In this document: positions 1 through 6,000 of the stretch, piece by piece
Numbering within the stretch: position 1 is the stretch's first letter
Layout: the number at the start of each line of letters is the position of its first letter
Assembly (NCBI GenBank): GCA_002359185.1
Contig: DEML01000047.1
Location: 1-11,808, forward strand
Direction: 5' to 3'
DNA: 11,808 nt
Source of the DNA: Planctomycetaceae bacterium UBA2671
Lineage (GTDB): Bacteria > Planctomycetota > Planctomycetia > Planctomycetales > Planctomycetaceae
Made by a program: the position numbers and the translations under genes
The notes under the pieces: generated by a model
What the model saw: only the letters and a program-made list of their open reading frames with translations
What the model was told of the DNA's origin: nothing
Database searches by the model: none

Positions 1-156
1 ATAATCGCGCACGGTCATTTAGTGATGCCAAGTGAATGTGAGAGAATTCACAACATGCGACTTGTGGTAGTTCGCAATTTGGAAGCGAGGAACCACAAGC
101 CCACTCAGTCAGAACTGAACGCATATATCCTCAAGGCTTTGCCGTCGGAGCAGTAA
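1..156 (+). CDS. C-terminal end of a gene entering from the left, product unknown
   Basis: Frame 1 is open from the first base to a TAA stop at 154-156, giving the last 51 residues of a protein whose beginning lies outside the window. The piece has a plausible protein composition: basic and hydrophobic in the middle (RLVVVRNLEA), then a polar PTQSELNAYIL segment that looks like a short C-terminal helix. I recognise no family. An open frame this short could occur by chance, so the call rests on position (it leads into a same-strand gene cluster) and composition. An internal ATG at 55 would give only 33 residues and has no clear ribosome site. About 180 bases separate the stop from the preferred start of the next gene. 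Confidence 0.45.
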   Translation: MIAHGHLVMPSECERIHNMRLVVVRNLEARNHKPTQSELNAYILKALPSEQ

Positions 157-325
157 GGTAACAATTGTGCCCTATTTCTATCTTGCCATGAGCGAACTGG
201 ACAGGCTTCTATTGGGCGGTCTTCTCTGAAATTTTGGTCTAGATGCGTTATGAGATGGCCATTATTATCCGCGGCAATTCAATAGTAGACATTTCCTACT
301 CACCCAAAGAGTCCGCTGATGCGGC

Positions 326-330
326 AGGAG
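326..330 (+). promoter_or_regulatory. Shine-Dalgarno AGGAG deciding the methyltransferase start
   Basis: AGGAG lies 8 bases before the GTG at 339 and is in frame with the methyltransferase. The more upstream in-frame ATGs at 243 and 255 have no purine-rich site in front of them. This favours the 339 start. Confidence 0.5.
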
Positions 331-338
331 CAATAACT

Positions 339-1076
339 GTGAAGTATTCATTTGCCAAGCGATTCGTCAGTTCCGTGCCGGGACTGAGAACTTTTGGGGC
401 TCGTTCATTCACTTCATTTCCAACTTCAATTTCTCCATACGTCTATCGATTTATGCGAGCCTCTCTTTTTCGAGATGAACTCAAACGGTTGAAGACATTT
501 GAGATCTGCTTTGACAGGCTTGCAGCATCCGGTGACGTCGGAGACTATCTGGAGTTTGGAGTCGCACGTGGAACTTCGATGATTAGTTCTCATCGATATG
601 CAAAGCGACACGGGCTCGACAAGATGCGTTTTTTCGCATTTGACTCGTTCGCGGGATTGCCCAGCGATGAGGAACAGTTTACACAGGGAGACATGGCTTA
701 TTCTCAGGAGGAGTTTTCTCACTTTTGTAAGAAAGCCGGAGTAGACTTAAAGCGAGTCACTCCCGTTCCGGGATATTTCGACACCACGCTGACGAACGAC
801 ATGCTTAAAAAACTGGACATCAAGCCTGGTCGCCATCTGATTCATATCGATTGTGATCTCTATGAGTCCACTGTCGTGGTTCTCCGATTTCTAGAGCCCA
901 TTCTCGAAGAAGGGTCGATGATCGTATTCGATGATTGGCATTCGTTCGACTACAAGGAAGATCCTGAAAACTGGGGCGAGCAAAGAGCGTTCAGCGAGTG
1001 GCCTGCCCATAAAAAGTTTGAAAAGCTGGCAGAACATCCTGAATGGAATTGTGCGTTCATCAAAACTTCAACATAA
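339..1076 (+). CDS. TylF/MycF-family O-methyltransferase
   Basis: Predicted SAM-dependent, metal-dependent O-methyltransferase of the family typified by macrocin O-methyltransferase TylF, MycF and NovP, which methylate sugar hydroxyls. Numbered from GTG 339 (245 residues, close to the usual ~250): EFGV at 72-75 is the start of the SAM-binding fold, FDSFAGLP at 101-108 is a family signature, IDCDLYEST at 170-178 and FDDWHSF at 197-203 carry the aspartates that bind the divalent metal in family members, and GEQRAF near 213-218 matches the conserved tail. The frame stays open upstream to ATG 243, giving 277 residues, but that extension has no ribosome site and does not look like the family; 243 remains possible. 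The acyltransferase gene follows 191 bases downstream on the same strand, suggesting a role in O-methylating a surface or secreted glycan. The substrate cannot be read from sequence. Family assignment is firm; glycan as substrate is inference. Confidence 0.88.
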   Translation: MKYSFAKRFVSSVPGLRTFGARSFTSFPTSISPYVYRFMRASLFRDELKRLKTFEICFDRLAASGDVGDYLEFGVARGTSMISSHRYAKRHGLDKMRFFAFDSFAGLPSDEEQFTQGDMAYSQEEFSHFCKKAGVDLKRVTPVPGYFDTTLTNDMLKKLDIKPGRHLIHIDCDLYESTVVVLRFLEPILEEGSMIVFDDWHSFDYKEDPENWGEQRAFSEWPAHKKFEKLAEHPEWNCAFIKTST

Positions 1077-1177
1077 GCACTCGGTTCCAAGTTGAGTCTT
1101 AAAATCAAATACTTTCATTGATTCTTCGAAATCCGTGGCAGCCATTTGATTGCGTCCATCAAAATTTGAATGCGACA

Positions 1178-1201
1178 TTGTCACTCCACAATTTGTGACA
1201 A
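1178..1201 (+). other. Inverted repeat between methyltransferase and acyltransferase genes
   Basis: TTGTCAC (1178-1184) and GTGACAA (1195-1201) are perfect 7-base complements around a 10-base loop, about 100 bases after the methyltransferase stop and 66 before the next start. A T-rich stretch (1206-1211) follows a few bases later. It could be a weak terminator or a protein-binding dyad. The gap also has no strong promoter that I can name. Confidence 0.3.
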
Positions 1202-1267
1202 ATCGATTTTTGAGTATAGATTTTCAGGGGCTCTCTCTTTGAAGTTAAAGCAGGATTAGGTGCTCAG

Positions 1268-2284
1268 ATGACCTGGTTGGACAATTCGAGAATACTGGCA
1301 ATATTTGCCGTTGTTGTTCTTCATGTAGCTGCCGGTGTTGTCACGGGAAATGAAATTGGTTCTGAATACTGGTGGATTGGTAATATCTATAACTCACTTG
1401 TCAGATGGTGCGTGCCTGTTTTCGTAATGATAAGTGGCGCATTGATGCTCGATACGAGCAAGAATGAGGAGTTGACGGTCTTTTACAAAAAAAGACTTTC
1501 CAGGATACTCATACCAATCATCGTCTGGTCAGTGTTTTATTCGGCATGGGCTGTGTTAAAAGCCTCGATTAAGGGAGAACAGTTATACTTAATTGACTTG
1601 TTAAACAGAGTACTTAGCGGAATGCCACATTACCACATGTGGTTTCTATATATGATCCTCATCATGTATCTGCTGACACCATTCTTTCGACCCATTGTCG
1701 CCAACTTTTCCAAACGGGATTTAACCCTATTAACTGTATTCACTTTTTTATTGGCCGCGATTAATTTTGCCTACATAATGGTGACCAGCGCCGAGCCAAG
1801 ACCAGCCTTATTTATAAACTGGTTTCTATTATATATCCCCTACTATTTCCTTGGGCATCTCATTCGAGAAGACGATGTGCCCCGATCAAGCGTCCTGCTG
1901 TGGTCTACTTTCGTGGTTTCCGCTCTGGTTACCTCGGTGGGATGCTACCTCGTGTCAACCAGAATCGGACTGGACTCTGGCTTATACTTCTATGGGTATT
2001 TAAGCGTGAGCGTGATTCCTATGTCGATAAGCACAATGTACCTGCTGAAAAAAATAAGCACTCCGATAATAAGCAGTGAATTCACAAAAAAGATGTCTGC
2101 GCTTACCCTTGGTGTTTATTTAATTCATCCTGTCTTGTTAGAAACAATTAATCAGCTTGGCTATGGTGCAAATGATTACAAATATTCTTTTTCCGTACCG
2201 ATCATAGCATCCATCATATTTGCAAGCTCACTGACTATTGCATGGGGAATTTATTCTGTCTCCTACCTGAAACGAATCATCTAA
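1268..2284 (+). CDS. Membrane acyltransferase-3 family O-acyltransferase (WecH/YiaH-like)
   Basis: Predicted multi-spanning inner-membrane enzyme (338 residues; E. coli WecH is of similar size) that transfers an acyl group, usually acetyl, onto a sugar hydroxyl of a surface polysaccharide or lipid-linked precursor. The family hallmark R-x10-H is present as Arg8 and His19 in the first membrane segment. Other matches are FVMISGALML (52-61), the KRLSRILIPIIVW stretch (75-87), HMWFLYMILIMYLLTP (123-138) and LGVYLIHPVLLE (281-292), all typical of the WecH-like branch. About nine or ten hydrophobic segments can be counted across the length. ATG 1268 is preceded by AGGA at 1252-1255 (12-base spacing, slightly long), and no in-frame start exists between it and the stop at 1217. 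It follows the O-methyltransferase and is closed by an intrinsic terminator, so both may decorate the same glycan (inference). Codon use is more AT-rich than in the giant gene downstream. Confidence 0.9.
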   Translation: MTWLDNSRILAIFAVVVLHVAAGVVTGNEIGSEYWWIGNIYNSLVRWCVPVFVMISGALMLDTSKNEELTVFYKKRLSRILIPIIVWSVFYSAWAVLKASIKGEQLYLIDLLNRVLSGMPHYHMWFLYMILIMYLLTPFFRPIVANFSKRDLTLLTVFTFLLAAINFAYIMVTSAEPRPALFINWFLLYIPYYFLGHLIREDDVPRSSVLLWSTFVVSALVTSVGCYLVSTRIGLDSGLYFYGYLSVSVIPMSISTMYLLKKISTPIISSEFTKKMSALTLGVYLIHPVLLETINQLGYGANDYKYSFSVPIIASIIFASSLTIAWGIYSVSYLKRII

Positions 2285-2422
2285 TTCGGCTTTCGACTTG
2301 AACGGCACATTAATTTCCATTGTTCGCTCGCAGATAATTCGTTCTGAGGCTTCTCACTCTTTTCATGATTGAGGGCATTCTGGCTTGATCAAAGAATCTG
2401 CTTTATTGAATTGCAGATTGGG

Positions 2423-2457
2423 CTACTGCAGTTTGTAGATTACTGTAGTGGTTTTTT
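2423..2457 (+). terminator. Rho-independent terminator after the acyltransferase gene
   Basis: A 10-pair stem (2423-2432 with 2442-2451, two G-U pairs as RNA) encloses a 9-base loop and is followed at once by six T residues (2452-2457). It lies about 140 bases after the acyltransferase stop on the same strand and probably ends transcription of the upstream genes. Confidence 0.65.
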
Positions 2458-2568
2458 GATTGTTTGAAGCCTGTATTTCCAGTCAATCTTCCGCTATACA
2501 TTCATGAAAACGGCTCTGAAATTTATTTTTTCAGGTTTGCCGGAAATCTGTCGATGCTAGCGCAGCAC

Positions 2569-2586
2569 GCTGAGGCAGACCTCAGC
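2569..2586. repeat. Perfect 7-base-pair hairpin
   Basis: GCTGAGG (2569-2575), loop CAGA, CCTCAGC (2580-2586). No T-run follows on either strand, so it is not an ordinary terminator. It lies just beyond the stop of the small minus-strand frame at 2622-2717, on its downstream side. Confidence 0.4.
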
Positions 2587-2621
2587 AGCACCACCAGTGG
2601 AAATATCGCCGCAAACCGCCG

Positions 2622-2717
2622 CTACAGTCCCGCCAGTGCGTCTACCCTGAATAGCTTTCCAAGTTCAACGCCCAGACTTTTCGCGATCACGGTATTGATG
2701 TAACGTTTGCGAAACAT
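2622..2717 (-). CDS. Candidate 31-residue small protein, unknown
   Basis: On the minus strand, ATG (2717-2715) follows GGAG (2728-2725) with a 7-base spacer and runs 31 codons to TAG (2624-2622). The peptide begins with a basic MFRKRY and continues INTVIAKSLGVELGKLF, a plausible amphipathic helix. After the stop the same frame stays open for about 32 more codons, so it could instead be a remnant of a longer gene broken by a stop. I recognise no family. Support is limited to the ribosome site and composition. Confidence 0.25.
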   Translation of the reverse strand: MFRKRYINTVIAKSLGVELGKLFRVDALAGL

Positions 2718-2941
2718 TTAGAGTCTCCACCGGTGACTTCATCTCGGTTTGCCAGTTTCACAAGGCCTCGTCAGTTCTGCGAATAACATGCGTTCATGAA
2801 TCAGAATGGCTTCTCGGCTGCCTGTTCACTACTCTGTAACCGTTTTGATACTGTTTCAGGAAAAGTTGTGACGAATCAAGTTGTCAATAATGTCCATTTT
2901 TCAGAAATAACAAATTGAATCTGGTATTTCGTTTAGTTAAC

Positions 2942-2953
2942 GTGTTTAAACAC
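2942..2953. promoter_or_regulatory. 12-base perfect palindrome upstream of the giant gene
   Basis: GTGTTTAAACAC is self-complementary over its full length and sits about 70 bases before the start codon, in the AT-rich promoter-like part of the leader. This is a natural position for a dimeric repressor or activator site. No regulator is identified and chance occurrence is possible. Confidence 0.3.
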
Positions 2954-3009
2954 TATATCAATTCTCGTTAATATGAACGCAACAACGAGTTTCATTTTGC
3001 ATTTTCTCT

Positions 3010-3013
3010 GGAG
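3010..3013 (+). promoter_or_regulatory. Ribosome binding site of the giant gene
   Basis: GGAG at 3010-3013 ends 8 bases before the GTG at 3022. The other in-frame GTG at 3013 overlaps this site and has nothing suitable ahead of it, so 3022 is the better start. Confidence 0.5.
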
Positions 3014-3021
3014 TGTTTTTC

Positions 3022-6000
3022 GTGATTGTCCATCATTGGCTGCGAAGATTAAGATACTATTTCCCTATCAATTCCACACGATCACTGGCAAAACGTCGTC
3101 GGTTCAGAAATCCATCGACTCTGCACGCTTCGGAAGTCCTTGAGGTAAAAGTGCTGCTTTCAGCTACTTTGGGTATGGAAGAAGACTATCATCCAGCAGC
3201 AGTAGACTTTCCGATGGGTGTTTTCACTCCTGAAGAAATCCATGCGTTAGAAAATGTCCAGTTCAATTCTGATTTCAGCACGAAAACTCCCCCCTCTCCT
3301 CTTTTTTCTCAGAGAACAGCCAGTGCTGATGGAATTCATGAAGCTGATGTCCTCACGTTTGTGCTTGATTTTAAAGAATCTTCCCAGGGAAATACCTCTG
3401 ATATCTTTGGAAACGTGACTTCAGATTTCGATATTACGGATTATGGATTTAACATTTCCGATTTTGACATGGTCGCTCAGGCGATTTTAGCTGAAGTGGA
3501 CGAAGATTACTTTACGGAACTCATTGGGACAGTCGCAGGGCCTGTTGGGCAAGATTTGGCGATCGATTTCATCATTGGTGATATCGGCGTCGCGCCTGTC
3601 GGGATTACTGAATATTACTACGTTCAAATTGGAACGGGAACATCTGGACCACACAGTGGTGGTACGTTGGGAGTAGCTGGTGGAAGCGTTGTTCGCAGCA
3701 ACGGTGGCAACGGCCCGAATTTCGGAATTCAAACCGGAGATGTTGTCGCTTCAGTCTTTACAGACGCCATTCAGGGACTCGGTGGTGTAGGCACTCAGCT
3801 CTCTTCAGGCAATTTGCAGTCGACGACATTTGCCGTTTCTGGAACCCTGTCCCATGAAATTGGTCACACGCTTTCGCTCTCTCACATCAATAAAGCTGGT
3901 TCGACACAGCCAACCAATGGTGTTTCCCCGATCATGGGAACCGGTGCAATCGACTTGCCGAACCAGGATCGAGTGACCGATCGTGAATTCTCACTTTCCG
4001 GTGTTGATGCTCAAAATGGAAATGCTCAGCGGATGCATATTCAACAACTCGTTGATGCCGTGGGATTACATGATTTTGATACCGATCCCGGTGTGACAAT
4101 TGTTGAGACCGATGGTTCTACGGATGTTACCGAGGGTGGAGTTACAGATACATATTCCATTGTGCTCAACGCTCAACCGACAAGTGACGTCGTTATTACG
4201 ATCGATCCAGGCACGCAATTAACGGTTGATTCCACCACAATCACATTCACAACTGAAAACTGGGATGAGGCTCAGGTTGTTACCGTAACAGCTGTTGATG
4301 ATGTCGTCATTGAAGGACTGCATAATGGAACAATCACCCATACGGTTGCTTCTGCAGATCCAGATTATGATCAATTCGTGGTTCCCGACCTGATGGTGAC
4401 GATTACGGATAATGATTTCGTAATGCCTCCCGGAATTACAGTTACTGAATCAGCAGGAAATACTGCTGTCACTGAAGGTGGTGCGACGGATACTTATACA
4501 ATTGCGCTGAACTCTCAGCCGACAAGTGATGTGACAGTTACGCTCAATGGGGCTCCTCAATTGAACCTCAATCCTGTCACCCTCACGTTCACAGACATGA
4601 ACTGGAATATGGCTCAGGAAGTCACCGTAACCGCATTCAATGATTATCTGGTTGAAGGCGCACACAACGGGACGATCACCCACACCGTTACGAGCGCAGA
4701 TAATAATTACAACAATTTCGTTGTTCCGGATATCACTGTTGCGATTACCGACGACGATATTGCGATTCCTGCAACGATTATGGTGACAACCGCGACTGAT
4801 GAAAATGACGGCACCCTCAATCCGAATGCAGGAAGTGGAGTTTCATTGCGGGAAGCAATTCTGGCGGCGAATTCAAATCCCAATGCCAATACAATCACCT
4901 TTGCGGCTGGCTTGAATGGAACACCGATCGTCCTCTCTCTGGCAGGAAACAACGATAATGTTGGACTGACGGGCGATCTGGATATCACCGAAGATATTAC
5001 GATCACAGGAAATGGGATCAATCAAACCATTATCGATGCCGATGGTATTGATCGCGTTTTCCATTTGGTCAATGGGGCGACCTTCAATTTGGATGGTGTT
5101 ACTGTCACTGGGGGTTCAGCTAATAATGGAGGAGGTATTGCTGTCGATAGTGGCGATATGATTATCACGGGCACTCAGATTCAAAATAATGCTGCATCAG
5201 GCACCGGAGGTGGAGTCTACCTGATTTTCAATGGAACACTCTCGATTACGGAATCGACGATTGCGAATAACTCTGCTGGAACAACCGGTGGTGGTGTATA
5301 CACATTTGGAACATTCAATATTGATCGTACGACTATTCACGGCAATACATCTATTATCGCAGGAGGAGGTTTCTATTCATTTGGATCATCGGCTTCCACA
5401 ATTAGTCAAAGTACGATTTCAAATAACTCCTCTACGCGTGATGGAGGGGGCTTTTATTCTCAAGGGTCAACGATTTCTATCCTGAATAGTACACTGACCG
5501 GGAATCGTGCCGACTCAGACGCAGGAGGTGCCAGTGGTACTGGTGGAGGGATTGGAACATTCAGCGGTTCAATTACCCTCAATAATACAATCGTAGGTGG
5601 GAATTTTGTCGGATCAGGAACTACTTCGGATGATATCACATCTCAACATATTCAAGGAACTTCCAGTTTCAACCTCATTGGAGATTCCGGTTCCGCTGGC
5701 GGCTTAATGGATGGTATCAACGGCAACATCGTCGGTGTGAATGGCTTGGGAACACGCGATATCAACACCATCCTCAATACCAATCTCGCCAACAATGGTG
5801 GGCCGACGCTCACTCACGAGTTGATTGCAGGCTCAGCAGCAATTGATGCGGGCGATCCGAACTTCATGGGGCCACCAGATACCGATCAGCGTGGAACAGG
5901 ATTTAATCGAATTGACAATGGCCGAATTGACATTGGGGCTTTGGAATCCGAAGTGCCACAAACGCCTCCCACCTTATCGCAATTCTTCTTCGGTCGATTT

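Larger units (their letters stand above)
2458..3021. other. Gene-poor leader region before the giant gene
   Basis: About 560 bases between the terminator and the giant gene without a convincing protein gene. The plus-strand open frame 2464-2703 shows no family motif and no ribosome site, so I do not call it. Visible structure: a perfect hairpin at 2569-2586, a short minus-strand frame with a good ribosome site (2622-2717), an 8-base palindrome CACCGGTG near 2729-2736 and a 12-base palindrome at 2942-2953. The last ~130 bases are AT-rich, as expected for a promoter, but I cannot place a convincing -35/-10 pair. Confidence 0.5.

Noticed and set aside
2464..2703. Plus-strand open frame of 79 codons in the leader of the giant gene
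   Set aside because: No ribosome site, no recognisable motif and a low-complexity Ser/Ala-rich tail; it lies largely antisense to another candidate small frame. Most likely chance.
4090..5950. Numerous short repeats in the giant gene, considered as a possible CRISPR or tandem DNA array
   Set aside because: The repetition follows codon-level protein repeats (Calx-beta units and beta-helix GGG/Asn turns) with variable spacing, and no repeat-spacer pattern is present.
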